Shown piece by piece: positions 20,570 to 32,519 of a DNA stretch of 64,000 bases; the stretch's first letter is position 1; the number at the start of each line of letters is the position of its first letter. The notes beneath the pieces were generated by a model. The model ran no database searches, was not told where the DNA came from, and worked only from the letters and a program-made list of their open reading frames with translations. Source of the DNA: Poecilobothrus nobilitatus (taxonomy: Eukaryota; Arthropoda; Insecta; Diptera; Dolichopodidae); contig OX352772.1 of assembly GCA_947095535.1 (NCBI GenBank), positions 225,268,994 to 225,332,993 of the forward strand. The letters run 5' to 3'. The position numbers and the translations under genes were made by a program.

Positions 20570-21090
20570 CAATATTGTGAGAATAAAATAAATGGACTTA
20601 AATGGGCTAACGGACTAATTGATTATTTGGATGTTAAATCTATATTAAAACACTATTTAGAACCAACGCAAAAAATTTATGACAAAGGAGAACAAACTTT
20701 CCCTTAAAAAGTAGTAAAATTGACAGTAGTAAAATAGAAGATCTAACCACAGATTTACCTTCATTACTAAAGATTGATAAATATAAATCAACATGTCCTA
20801 TACACTTATCCAACAACAGTTTAAGATGTGCTGTTAAACATTGCTATAATGTGTACATGTATCTGACAAAAGAATAAATTTTAAATTAAAACCTTCAATT
20901 TTCATACTTGCACGATATGAATTTAAATAACAAAACTAAAAAGTACACTTCAACATAAAACACTTCATGCACGTGTGGGTTTATGCTTACAGATCAGCAC
21001 GAAAAGGTAATTGAGAGGAACAGAAGTAGATTTCAAAAACGTATAGAAAAAGTTGGTTTCACTATTTCTAGTATCTTAAAATATTGTGTA
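20570..21090 (+). pseudogene. Truncated second copy of the unknown gene and small gene, unit 1
   Basis: Homologous to 23,310-23,850 but lacking the 5' half of the unknown gene. It begins at GLKWANGLIDYLDVKSILKH and continues YLEPTQKIYDKGEQ, where the complete-length copies have a stop instead of the glutamate codon. It then shifts frame through a deletion and ends with the SSNSLRCAVKHCYNVYMYL part. The small gene follows with SRFQKRIEKVGFTISSIL. The same truncated duplicate occurs at 27,502-28,020 and 45,075-45,600. Confidence 0.7.
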
Positions 21091-22493
21091 CCTGATCTTT
21101 TTAATATAATTTACACTAACATTATATATTAAGTGATGTAATAAAACGTTGGCTGGGTATAGATAGACGATTTTAACGATTTTAAATTTATCAATTTGAA
21201 TATTCTTAAAAAATATATGTATGTTGTAAAAATAATGTTCAAATAATTTATAATACCTAGGTACTTTAAAAAAATAAATTTCTATTTTATAAATTTGTTA
21301 TACAAAAAAAAAGTTTTATAATTTTCAATAATGCGTTACATCGTAAGTAATTAGTGCGTACTAAGTAGTATGTACTCGATAACATCTAAGACTATGAACA
21401 TCCACACACACATTTCTTTGTTTAACACTAACTAATACTAATAAGAAAATTTAAATAATAAATAAAAAAATATCTTTTTGTAGATATCATACAATTTTAA
21501 GATTTTATTATTATTGAGATTTTTTTTATATTTTGTGCTTTGTAGAAAGTAAATATACATAAAAACTTAAACAAATACATAATAATAATATATACTTTTT
21601 TGAACTAAATTTTTATCACAATATATATAATATTTACAGTCTTAAAAAATAAATGTATCCAGGTATAGACACCCTTTTCAAATTAAAAATTTTGGAATCG
21701 TAATACTTAGATACATATTTAGTGTATCTAAATTTTATCTATTAATAAAATTATACATATTATCATTTTATTTAGTATTATAGATTAAAGATTTTTTTAA
21801 ATAAATATGTATATATTTAAATTAAAAAAATGCTTTCTGTGTAAAATGAACAGAATTGAATAATTGAATATGCTCTGGTCCACTGGCTCTATTATTACGC
21901 TTAATCTGTTCCTGGGAAATAAATCCCTCGTTCGCTCGTTTTAATATTTGCAATATTTACAAAATAATTTTAACAAATTATTAAACATAAAATAAAATAA
22001 AATGATATACCTACATATAAAAAATTCAATAAATTAACAGAACTTCAATTACACATTTCGATTCAATAAATTCAACAACAATAACTTCAATCAACAATTT
22101 ATAAATTAATGGTACACAAAAATTTTAAACATAATGCTCTTATTCCGCCCCCCTTCCATCCTCGACCTTAGAATACTAGTGTAGTGTTCGTAGATAGTAG
22201 ATTTAGATACATAAACAAAAACATTGTATCTACATATAATATTACATATTATAATATAATAATATACATTCTATAATATAATATTCTAGGCTCTGTATAA
22301 TTTTTCATTTGAATACCTGTCTATACTCAGTGTATATTGATCATATTTCAAGTACTCGTTTTTATTTTCAAAATATCAAATCTTTTACGAGATCAAACTA
22401 AATACGCATTTGAATTTGATTTGTACAAATATACTTTTTGTTTACAATCGAGTATAGCTTTTACTGTACTCTTTCTTGATTGAGTGTGGTGAA
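21091..22493. other. AT-rich intergenic part of the array unit
   Basis: Mostly non-coding, except for a coding-like patch at 21,825-21,957. Features include a GC-rich island near 22,140-22,170 (CCGCCCCCCTTCCATCC), runs of ATAATATAAT near 22,240-22,290 and TACTCG motifs before the ATPase 3' end. It is repeated in every unit with few changes; in unit 2 the GC island is tandemly duplicated (29,096-29,145). Confidence 0.6.
21825..21957 (-). pseudogene. Coding-like fragment conserved in all units
   Basis: The minus strand holds an uninterrupted stretch reading QILQILKRANEGFISQEQIK, then RNNRASGPEHIQLFNSVHF and TQKAF. It is higher in GC than its surroundings and has balanced codon use, unlike the AT-rich DNA around it. 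Probably the remnant of a Maverick gene or exon; I do not recognise the family. Copies: about 28,757-28,890, 33,470-33,600, 38,160-38,290, 46,335-46,465 and 51,026-51,160. Confidence 0.4.
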
Positions 22494-23048
22494 TTACTGT
22501 ACAAGGAATATAGTATAACAATAGAGAGAAAAAACAAATGTACGCATGGACATCTTTAATATATACCCATATAGGTCTGATGTCACTTGATTATATACTT
22601 TCTCAAATGCTTTGATTTGATTTGGATAAATCTGGCGAGCTAAGGATAATATCTGAGATTTGTCTATTGGATTTTTAAAAAGCATTAGTTATTTACAGTT
22701 AAGCGAAATGTCTTTTAAAAACTTACCCTGGTAAAAAATATTTTGAATTACAAATATTACAGACCAGTTTCTATGATGTGAACCTCTGGTAAATAAATCA
22801 CATACATACTTATCATTAGAATTTAGCATCATATCATCGATAATATACAACAAAGGTTCTTGATTATCATTAAAATCTGATATTATATTGCCATGATCAA
22901 CATCTTTCATATATACTGGAACCGCATTTTTGCCTGGATTACACCAAATAATTCTATTAATGTGTGGTAGTATATTTTCTTTCTTATATTTTATTAAATT
23001 ATGGATAAAAGTTGTTTTACCACAGCAGGATGGCCCAGCCACCATCAT
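22494..23048 (-). pseudogene. Maverick packaging ATPase (A32/HerA type), copy 1
   Basis: From ATG at 23,048 the minus strand reads MMVAGPSCCGKTTFIHNLIK, whose GPSCCGKT is the Walker A loop. Later LLYIIDDMMLNSNDKY supplies Walker B (IIDD), and HHRNWSVIFVIQNIFYQGKF the sensor region. A TAA follows LNCK; the frame simply continues LMLFKNPIDKSQILSLARQI and IKAFEKVYNQVT to 22,494. So one in-frame nonsense codon splits an otherwise collinear protein. The N-terminus starts close to Walker A, as expected for this short family. In Mavericks the enzyme would pump DNA into capsids. It is divergent from the plus-strand gene at 23,094. Confidence 0.88.
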
Positions 23049-23093
23049 TGTAAATGGATATATTTATATAAAAAGCTCTTTTCCAAAATTAAT
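23049..23093. promoter_or_regulatory. Short divergent intergenic region
   Basis: Only 45 bp separate the ATPase ATG (minus) from the unknown gene ATG (plus). A TATATTTATATAAAA segment in the middle could serve as a TATA element for either direction. This is inference from spacing and sequence; no transcription data. The same arrangement is present in all six units. Confidence 0.35.
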
Positions 23094-23624
23094 ATGAATG
23101 TAAATTTAGTTATTCTATCAAACATTCATCCAAAAACCTTCGACATGGATAAATAAATATTCGTAGTTGACCTACAATTTTTACGCGGAAATGAAAAGCA
23201 GTATTTCCTAAAAGAGCTAGCTATACTTACAAAAGGAAGTTTAATTCCAATTGTGTATCACTTTAAATCACCATACCGCGCAGAAGAACTTAGTCAAGAA
23301 GTAAAATTTAATACTCAATATTGTGAAAATAAAATAAATGGACTTAAATGGGCTAACGGAGTAATTGATTATTTGGACGTTAAATCTATATTAAAACTCT
23401 ATTTATAATCAACACAAAAAATTTATGGCAAAGGAGAACAAAAAAAACTTTCCCTTAAAAAGTACATTGACAGTAGTAAAATAGAAGATCTAACCACAGA
23501 TTTACCTTCATTACTAAAGATTGATAAATATAAATCAACATGTCATATACACTTATCCAGCAACAGTTTAAGATATGCTGTTAAACATTGCTATAATGTG
23601 TACATGTATCTGACAAAAGAATAA
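23094..23624 (+). pseudogene. Conserved Maverick gene of unknown function, copy 1
   Basis: From ATG at 23,094 one frame runs through 176 codons broken by two in-frame TAA stops (after TFDMDK and after KLYL). Readable blocks: IFVVDLQFLRGNEKQYFLKE with LAILTKGSLIPIVYHFKSPY; GLKWANGVIDYLDV; KIYGKGEQKKLSLKKYI; DLPSLLKIDKYKSTCPIHL; LRYAVKHCYNVYMYL. The pattern of an acidic residue in a strand (VVDLQ), a downstream LKELAI, a GLKWANG turn and a C-terminal Cys/His block recalls a family seen beside Mavericks in insects, perhaps with an RNase-H-like exonuclease fold. That fold assignment is a guess. The stops are shared by all six long copies. Confidence 0.6.
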
Positions 23625-23663
23625 ATTTTAAATTAAAACCTTCAATTTTCATACTTGCACGAT

Positions 23664-23890
23664 ATGAATTTAAATAACAAAACTAAAAAGTACACTTCAA
23701 TATAAAACAAGAAATTCACTTCATGCATGTGTAGGTTTATGCTTACAGATCAGCACAAAAAGGTAATTGAGAGGAATACGCACGTGATGGAAGCAGATTT
23801 CAAAAACGTATAGAAAAAGTTGGTTTCACTATTTCTAGAATCTTAACATCTGATCATCGCAAAATTGTAAAAGCGTTTATAGTTAAATAA
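23664..23890 (+). pseudogene. Small basic gene downstream, copy 1
   Basis: Begins MNLNNKTKKYTS then a stop. A second ATG (23,739) opens MLTDQHKKVIERNTHVMEAD, and a shifted frame gives GSRFQKRIEKVGFTISRILT and SDHRKIVKAFIVK before TAA. Basic, with no membrane segment. It is possibly one exon-like reading broken by two frameshifts. It sits 40 bp after the unknown gene, in the same direction, and may be co-transcribed. Family not recognised. Confidence 0.4.
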
Positions 23891-23940
23891 TTTTTTTAAA
23901 TATATAACACCATCTGTTTTATTTTTATATATTTAATCCA

Positions 23941-25066
23941 TCCATTTTCTGCCTAATGTACGTTTTATAGATATTAAGATCAGATGCAGAAAAGGTTTTG
24001 CAGCGGTTCAAAAATCCCATACATTTAGCTGCATCTTTAGCTATACCAAAACTATGATTTGACCAAGTCAATTTTTGGTTTAGCTCGATACTCAGCATGT
24101 TTAAATCTGTTGAATGATGCAAAACTTCTCCCTGAAATAGTAGGTTAGGAATAGTGGTGCCAATTTTTCGCGAGATCAGGCAGCATTGAGTTTTTTGGTG
24201 TTGAAATCAACTCTGTTAACTTCACCCCATTTTTGGATTTTTGCTAAATCATTATTTAGCTCACTAATAGTGAAATTTTTTGCTGTTATACTAATTTGGC
24301 GATTAATGTTACAGCGGCTATGAAACTCATAGGAAGCTACAAGGGTGCTGTCGTCTGCGAAGCTATGAATAGGATTGGAGGTTAATGAAAGTAGGTCATT
24401 GATAAATATTAAGAAGAGAGTGGGTGATAAAAGTGATCCTTGAGGGACACCCAACATTTATTTTGAATTTGTCAGATAAATATCCATCGATCAGTACACG
24501 AATCGCACGATTCGAAAGGAAATCTTCAACCCATTTTAAAAAAGCCCTACCTAGACCTAATGCTTTGCATTTTGCCAATAGAGCATCGTGCCAAACTCGG
24601 TCGAAAGCCTTAGAAATATCAAGAGCCACAACATCGGACTCACCAGAATGTTGGGAGATGCTTAGCTTCTCACAAAGGTAAGTCATGAGATCACTGGTTG
24701 AACGACGGGCTCTGAACCCGTATTGTCTGTCATGAAGCAAACCTTTGTGATTCAGGTATTTCCCAAACTTTTGATTCACAATTTTTTTCATTACTTTGGA
24801 AAGAACCGAAGTTATAGCAATAGGGCGGTAGTTAGAGAGAGCGTTTTTGATACCTTTTTTGGGAATTGGGAAAACATGTGCAACCTTCCCTTGGGTAGGA
24901 TAAATACCCGAAGTGAAGAAAAGGTAGAAAATGTTGCGCAGAGGTTTTGAAATACTGAAGCAGGTATTTTTGAGCACCATGGTAGTTATAACCATCTGGA
25001 CCGGCTGACTTATTTGTATCAAGATTTTTCAAAATTTTCATCACCACCCGCGTTCTAAAGTAAATT
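23941..25066 (-). mobile_element. LINE copy B (truncated both sides)
   Basis: Matches 15,846-16,970. It carries the C-terminal part to 24,122, the ADD motif region (24,176-24,457) and RT motifs to 25,022, with the same frameshift before GVPQGS as in the other copies. It differs from copy A by a few substitutions, such as W to G before KVAHVFPIP and D to N in KYLNHKG. Confidence 0.88.
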
Positions 25067-25837
25067 CGTTTGCAACCCGCGAATGTTACAGAAATTGACA
25101 TTAAAATTGGTAACTTTGTTAGAAGAATTAATATACCAACAATTAATATAAACAAAATTTAAATCAAGATTAAAATATAATCAGAGTTCAAATTGTAATT
25201 AAATTCAAAATTACACTTAAAGTCAACCCTAAAATTAACCAAGATCAAAATCTGAATTAAAATTAAGTTAAAATATCTAAAAAATTAAGGTTAAAGTCAA
25301 AATTAAAATTGAATTAAAATTAAAATGAAAAGTAAAATTGTACGATTTAAATACCCGAAGCTTGACAACACTATAAAGTAAAAACAAAAAAATATATTAT
25401 TAATATTAATATCAATATTAATAACAATAATTATAATTATATTTTGCTTTGAGCGAGCAAATGATTCATAACAACATTCAACAGTTTTTAACATACACTT
25501 TTAAGTGACCTTATTGAACGCAGCTACAACCAAAAACCCACTAAAAGCCAAATTTACCACCAGAAATAAATAAATTAAATTACGTAATTAATAAGGAAGA
25601 ATACTTATCTTGCCGCCATTGGAGTGTAGCCATAATTAGGAAGAAATTAAAAATCAAAATTTTATTTTATCACAACTATCGAAATAAAATTAAAAGAAAA
25701 ATGTGCACTTGTTAAATTTAATATTTAAAAAAAAAAAAAATTTATTTTTTCCTTAATTAAAAAACAAGAAGTGTTGTCACTTCAAAGGTCAAGCAAAAAT
25801 AAAAATAAAAAACCGTATGTTTATTTGAGCTTCTGCA
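25067..25837. repeat. A-rich stretch of unit 2
   Basis: Collinear with 18,188-18,959; starts inside the 39-codon ORF, so its ATG is lost. No gene. Confidence 0.7.
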
Positions 25838-26020
25838 TCAATACACAGAGGTTTTGCACGAGCTTGAGTACCTTTTGTTTCTGTAATTTAATTGCTCTTT
25901 ATTCCGAGAAAGAACTCTAAATTTATTTCTTATTTTAAATAGATTTTGACGATATATATACCATTTTTGAGTGTTTGTCAGTTGTTTATTTAACAGTATG
26001 TTTTTCATGTTTTTATCCAA
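25838..26020 (-). CDS. Small Maverick protein, array unit 2
   Basis: Same 60-codon ORF as at 18,960 (MDKNMKNILLNKQLTNTQKW), without coding changes. Confidence 0.48.
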   Translation of the reverse strand: MDKNMKNILLNKQLTNTQKWYIYRQNLFKIRNKFRVLSRNKEQLNYRNKRYSSSCKTSVY

Positions 26021-26087
26021 CTCATAGAGTTCAACATCTGCATTTTTTAAATTAAATCTCGCGTTGCAATATAATAATTTTGTTAAA

Positions 26088-26528
26088 TGTTGTATTACTT
26101 ATTCATTTTATAAAATTTCCGATTATACCTGACAGTACTTCACCAAGAAGCGTAGTAAAAATCCACCACGTTGAATAATGATTTTCTTTTGCTACTTATA
26201 GATTTTTGACGATAAACGAGGGATCTTAATTCCTTTTATACGGGTTGTTGATTTTTTACTTAGATTACAATTACTTTTTAAAATATTTAAAGCAATTTCA
26301 CAAAATGTTTTGATTACTTCAGAGTCACAGTTTTTATAATTACTTTCTGAAATTTTCGTTTAGAGCTTTTTAATAGGTGCAATATATGACGATTGGCCTT
26401 CAACCGTTTCATATTCTTTCCCAAATAGCTCTAATTGATTTCTTGCACAAAAACACAAATTTTTTCCAAATATATCACTTCTTATTTGAAATAAATCATT
26501 AACGTCTTGAGTAAGATCTATTAATATA
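26088..26528 (-). pseudogene. Decayed Maverick gene, array unit 2
   Basis: Copy of 19,210-19,650 with the same internal stops. Confidence 0.38.
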
Positions 26529-27501
26529 TACTAAATATGTGCATAAAAGCATTTGAAATCGCTTTCAAAACATGCACATTTAAACAAATGTTGTGTATAC
26601 TCGTTTTGAAGTTTTCAAATTGAGTAAATATGAGAGAAAATTTTGACTACTCAATTTGTTCAAGAGAAATAAAATCAAAACATAGAACATAGTGTACTCA
26701 TTAGCAAACTGTACTCAACACAAAACCATTTGATTCCTTTGATTTATACAGTGAATACCCTGAATATTTTTTATTATGCATATGGGGAGTAATGGGTAAC
26801 GTGATAATAATAATATATGATATATATATATATTATACTAGGGAATTAAAATAATACTTTACATATACTTTACTTTACATATGTACATTCCATATATATT
26901 AAATTCCTTACAAGTAATTAATAGAAGATAAATAAGAAAAAAGTAAAAATTAAAAAGAATAATTGGAGATATTTAGAGATAAAAATTGTTTTCTATTTTA
27001 TTTTTGGTTTTGTTGTTTTCAAAGATATTTGGTAAAACCATTATTGGTGATGAGCATAATTTATTATAATAAAGTATTTTATTGCTTATATATTTATTTA
27101 GTTTTAAAAGTTGAATTAAATTATTTTAATAGAATATATACATTTACAACATATACAACAGCATTTAATAAAAATAAGAATATGTACCTTTTATTTTTGA
27201 AAATTATCGTTTTGATTTTAAAAAATAACGATCAAGAAAAATCTTTTTAATAAGGAGGAGTACTCCTTTCCCTTAAGTCTTTAAAAATTTTACCTGTTCT
27301 GTAAAGAGTTCACCGCAAAGAAAAATTATTCGGCCCACCTTTGCAAATAAGTAAACTATTGTTTTTGAATATTTTGTACCTGATCTATTTTAAATAACTA
27401 AATTTAAGTACATGTTTCCTGATCCTTTAAAATTAAGTCTATTTATTCCTGATCTTTTAAATTTAAGTCTATTTATGTGTACCTGATCTTTTTAAAATAA
27501 T
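26529..27501. other. AT-rich spacer, array unit 2
   Basis: Copy of 19,651-20,569 plus 53 extra bases around 27,205-27,257, which include the palindrome-like GGAGGAGTACTCCTTTCC. No gene. Confidence 0.5.
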
Positions 27502-28020
27502 CAATATTGTGAGAATAAAATAAATGGACTTAAATGGGCTAACGGACTAATTGATTATTTGGATGTTAAATCTATATTAAAACACTATTTAGAACCAACA
27601 CAAAAAATTTATGACAAAGGAGAACAAACTTTCCCTTAAAAAGTAGTAAAATTGACAGTAGTAAAATAGAAGATCTAACCACAGATTTACCTTTATTACT
27701 AAAGATTGATAAATATAAATCAACATGTCCTATACACTTATCCAACAACAGTTTAAGATGTGCTGTTAAACATTGCTATAATGTGTACATGTATCTGACA
27801 AAAGAATAAATTTTAAATTAAAACCTTCAATTTTCATACTTGCACGATATGAATTTAAATAACAAAACTAAAAAGTACACTTCAACATAAAACACTTCAT
27901 GCACGTGTGGGTTTATGCTTACAGATCAGCACGAAAAGGTAATTGAGAGGAACAGAAGTAGATTTCAAAAACGTATAGAAAAAGTTGGTTTCACTATTTC
28001 TAGTATCTTAAAATATTGTG
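27502..28020 (+). pseudogene. Truncated duplicate of unknown gene and small gene, unit 2
   Basis: As at 20,570-21,090: starts at GLKWANG, keeps the glutamate codon in YLEPTQ, then is frameshifted. Confidence 0.65.
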
Positions 28021-29472
28021 TACCTGATCTTTTTAATATAATTTACACTAACATTATATATTAAGTGATGTAATAAAACGTTGGCTGGGTATAGATAGAC
28101 GATTTTAACGATTTTAAATTTATCAATTTGAATATTCTTAAAAAATATATGTATGTTGTAAAAATAATGTTCAAATAATTTATAATACCTAGGTACTTTA
28201 AAAAAATAAATTTCTATTTTATAAATTTGTTATACAAAAAAAAAGTTTTATAATTTTCAATAATGCGTTACATCGTAAGTAATTAGTGCGTACTAAGTAG
28301 TATGTACTCGATAACATCTAAGACTACGAACATCCACACACACATTTCTTTGTTTAACACTAACTAATACTAATAAGAAAATTTAAATAATAAATAAAAA
28401 AATATCTTTTTGTAGATATCATAAAATTTTAAGATTTTATTATTATTGAGATTTTTTTTATATTTTGTGCTTTGTAGAAAGTAAATATACATAAAAACTT
28501 AAACAAATACATAATAATAATATATACTTTTTTGAACTAAATTTTTATCACAATATATATAATATTTACAGTCTTAAAAAATAAATGTATCCAGGTATAG
28601 ACACCCTTTTCAAATTAAAAATTTTGGAATCGTAATACTTAGATACATATTTAGTGTATCTAAATTTTATCTATTAATAAAATTATACATATTATCATTT
28701 TATTTAGTATTATAGATTAAAGATTTTTTTAAATAAATATGTATATATTTAAATTAAAAAAATGCTTTCTGTGTAAAATGAACAGAATTGAATAATTGAA
28801 TATGCTCTGGTCCACTGGCTCTATTATTACGCTTAATCTGTTCCTGGGAAATAAATCCCTCGTTCGCTCGTTTTAATATTTGCAATATTTACAAAATAAT
28901 TTTAACAAATTATTAAACATAAAATAAAATAAAATGATATACCTACATATAAAAAATTCAATAAATTAACAGAACTTCAATTACACATTTCGATTCAATA
29001 AATTCAACAACAATAACTTCAATCAACAATTTATAAATTAATGGTACACAAAAATGAAACAGAAAAAATATACAAAATTTTAAACATAATGCTCTTATTC
29101 CGCCCCCTTCCAATGCTCTTATTCCGCCCCCCTTCCATCCTCGACCTTAGAATACTAGTGTAGTGTTCGTAGATAGTAGATTTAGATACATAAACAAAAA
29201 CATTGTATCTACATATAATATTACATATTATAATATAATAATATACATTCTATAATATAATATTCTAAGCTCTGTATAATTTTTCATTTGAATACCTGTC
29301 TATACTCAGTATATATTGATCATATTTCAAGTACTCGTTTTTATTTTCAAAATATCAAATCTTTTACGAGATCAAACTAAATACGCATTTGAATTTGATT
29401 TGTACAAATATACTTTTTGTTTACAATCGAGTATAGCTTTTACTGTACTCTTTCTTGATTGAGTGTGGTGAA

Positions 29473-30027
29473 TTACTGTACAAGGAATATAGTATAACAA
29501 TAGAGAGAAAAAACAAATGTACGCATGGACATCTTTAATATATACCCATATAGGTCTGATGTCACTTGATTATATACTTTCTCAAATGCTTTGATTTGAT
29601 TTGGATAAATCTGGCGAGCTAAGGATAATATCTGAGATTTGTCTATTGGATTTTTAAAAAGCATTAGTTATTTACAGTTAAGCGAAATGTCTTTTAAAAA
29701 CTTACCCTGGTAAAAAATATTTTGAATTACAAATATTACAGACCAGTTTCTATGATGTGAACCTCTGGTAAATAAATCACATACATACTTATCATTAGAA
29801 TTTAGCATCATATCATCGATAATATACAACAAAGGTTCTTGATTATCATTAAAATCTGATATTATATTGCCATGATCAACATCTTTCATATATACTGGAA
29901 CCGCATTTTTGCCTGGATTACACCAAATAATTCTATTAATGTGTGGTAGTATATTTTCTTTCTTATATTTTATTAAATTATGGATAAAAGTTGTTTTACC
30001 ACAGCAGGATGGCCCAGCCACCATCAT
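29473..30027 (-). pseudogene. Packaging ATPase, copy 2
   Basis: Protein reading identical to copy 1, including the in-frame TAA after LNCK and isoleucine in VIQN, a form shared only by copies 1 and 2. Walker A GPSCCGKT and Walker B IIDD are intact. Confidence 0.87.
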
Positions 30028-30072
30028 TGTAAATGGATATATTTATATAAAAAGCTCTTTTCCAAAATTAAT

Positions 30073-30603
30073 ATGAATGTAAATTTAGTTATTCTATCAA
30101 ACATTCATCCAAAAACCTTCGACATGGATAAATAAATATTCGTAGTTGACCTACAATTTTTACGCGGAAATGAAAAGCAGTATTTCCTAAAAGAGCTAGC
30201 TATACTTACAAAAGGAAGTTTAATTCCAATTGTGTATCACTTTAAATCACCATACCGCGCAGAAGAACTTAGTCAAGAAGTAAAATTTAATACTCAATAT
30301 TGTGAAAATAAAATAAATGGACTTAAATGGGCTAACGGAGTAATTGATTATTTGGACGTTAAATCTATATTAAAACTCTATTTATAATCAACACAAAAAA
30401 TTTATGGCAAAGGAGAACAAAAAAAACTTTCCCTTAAAAAGTACATTGACAGTAGTAAAATAGAAGATCTAACCACAGATTTACCTTCATTACTAAAGAT
30501 TGATAAATATAAATCAACATGTCCTATACACTTATCCAGCAACAGTTTAAGATATGCTGTTAAACATTGCTATAATGTGTACATGTATCTGACAAAAGAA
30601 TAA
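30073..30603 (+). pseudogene. Conserved unknown Maverick gene, copy 2
   Basis: Same frame and same two in-frame stops as copy 1; one nearby substitution restores a CCT codon in STCPIHL. Confidence 0.6.
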
Positions 30604-30642
30604 ATTTTAAATTAAAACCTTCAATTTTCATACTTGCACGAT

Positions 30643-30869
30643 ATGAATTTAAATAACAAAACTAAAAAGTACACTTCAACATAAAACAAGAAATTCACTT
30701 CATGCATGTGTAGGTTTATGCTTACAGATCAGCACAAAAAGGAAATTGAGAGGAATACGCACGTGATGGAAGCAGATTTCAAAAACGTATAGAAAAAGTT
30801 GGTTTCACTATTTCTAGAATCTTAACATCTGATCATCGCAAAATTGTAAAAGCGTTTATAGTTAAATAA
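30643..30869 (+). pseudogene. Small basic gene, copy 2
   Basis: Same broken reading as at 23,664, with GGAAATTGAGAGG in place of GGTAATTGAGAGG. Confidence 0.38.
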
Positions 30870-30919
30870 TTTTTTTAAATATATAACACCATCTGTTTTA
30901 TTTTTATATATTTAATCCA

Positions 30920-32519
30920 TCCATTTTCTGCCTAATGTACGTTTTATAGATATTAAGATCAGATGCAGAAAAGGTTTTGCAGCGGTTCAAAAATCCCATA
31001 CATTTAGCTGCATCTTTAGCTATACCAAAACTATGATTTGACCAAGTCAATTTTTGGTTTAGCTCGATACTCAGCATGTTTAAATCTGTTGAATGATGCA
31101 AAACTTCTCCCTGAAATAGTAGGTTAGGAATAGTGGTGCCAATTTTTCGCGAGATCAGGCAGCATTGAGTTTTTTGGTGTTGAAATCAACTCTGTTAACT
31201 TCACCCCATTTTTGGATTTTTGCTAAATCATTATTTAGCTCACTAATAGTGAAATTTTTTGCTGTTATACTAATTTGGCGATTAATGTTACAGCGGCTAT
31301 GAAACTCATAGGAAGCTACAAGGGTGCTGTCGTCTGCGAAGCTATGAATAGGATTGGAGGTTAATGAAAGTAGGTCATTGATAAATATTAAGAAGAGAGT
31401 GGGTGATAAAAGTGATCCTTGAGGGACACCCAACATTTATTTTGAATTTGTCAGATAAATATCCATCGATCAGTACACGAATCGCACGATTCGAAAGGAA
31501 ATCTTCAACCCATTTTAAAAAAGCCCTACCTAGACCTAATGCTTTGCATTTTGCCAATAGAGCATCGTGCCAAACTCGGTCGAAAGCCTTAGAAATATCA
31601 AGAGCCACAACATCGGACTCACCAGAATGTTGGGAGATGCTTAGCTTCTCACAAAGGTAAGTCATGAGATCACTGGTTGAACGACGGGCTCTGAACCCGT
31701 ATTGTCTGTCATGAAGCAAACCTTTGTGATCCAGGTATTTCCCAAACTTTTGATTCACAATTTTTTTCATTACTTTGGAAAGAACCGAAGTTATAGCAAT
31801 AGGGCGGTAGTTAGAGAGAGCGTTTTTGATACCTTTTTTGGGAATTGGGAAAACATGTGCAACCTTCCATTGGGTAGGATAAATACCCGAAGTGAAGAAA
31901 AGGTAGAAAATGTTGCGCAGAGGTTTTGAAATACTGAAGCAGGTATTTTTGAGCACCATGGTAGTTATAACCATCTGGACCGGCTGACTTATTTGTATCA
32001 AGATTTTTCAAAATTTTCATCACCACCCGCGTTCTAAAGTAAATTTTACCGAAGGAGCAGCCAACTTCTGGAACGGAGGGTGGCATCTGAGCTGACTGAG
32101 GCAGTGTCGAATTGGAAGCGAACTGCTTGCCAAATAAGTTCGCCTTCTTTTTAGAATCTGATACGGTTCTGCCACCTCTGTTATCAACAAGGGTGGAAGA
32201 GAAGACCCTCTAACGTCTTCTTTTAGACTTTTGGCAAATGTCCAAAAAGATTTATTATTTTTTGGCATGTGTATTATTTTACGCTTCAACTTTTGGTTGA
32301 ACAAGTATTTTTGCTTGTTGATGACTCTCTTGCATCTGTTTCTAACCTCTATATAGTTGGCCCTGTGAGCCTCCGACCTGTTGATTTAGAACCTTTTAAA
32401 CGGTTTTAAACTGTTGATTTAGAATCTCCTCTTTTCTAGAAATGGTTTCCTTGCAAATGCGATTAAACCAAGATTTGGGCCTCCTTTTGACGGTTTTCAT
32501 GAAATGAGGAATGAATAAC
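30920..32519 (-). mobile_element. LINE copy C
   Basis: Matches 15,846-17,447. It carries RT motifs and the linker KTVKRRPKSWFNRICKE, the common frameshift before GVPQGS, and a private one-base deletion near 32,191 (AAGGGTGG instead of AAGTGGTGG) that breaks the linker. Confidence 0.88.

Larger units (their letters stand above)
15846..23940. repeat. Array unit 1 (8,095 bp)
   Basis: Defined from the LINE position where later copies start (TCCATTTTCTGCC) to the next occurrence. Contents: most of LINE copy A, the A-rich stretch, two decayed Maverick genes, the truncated gene duplicate, ATPase, unknown gene and small gene. It is the only unit whose LINE continues past the unit boundary into its own 3' end (15,290-15,845), so this is the founder or edge copy. 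Confidence 0.88.
23941..30919. repeat. Array unit 2 (6,979 bp)
   Basis: Begins with LINE copy B, which jumps at 25,062-25,066 (shared AAATT) from LINE position 16,970 to the segment equivalent to 18,185, deleting 1.2 kb. It then follows unit 1 with an extra 53 bp near 27,205 and a ~30-bp insert near 29,055 (GAAACAGAAAAAATATAC). Confidence 0.88.
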
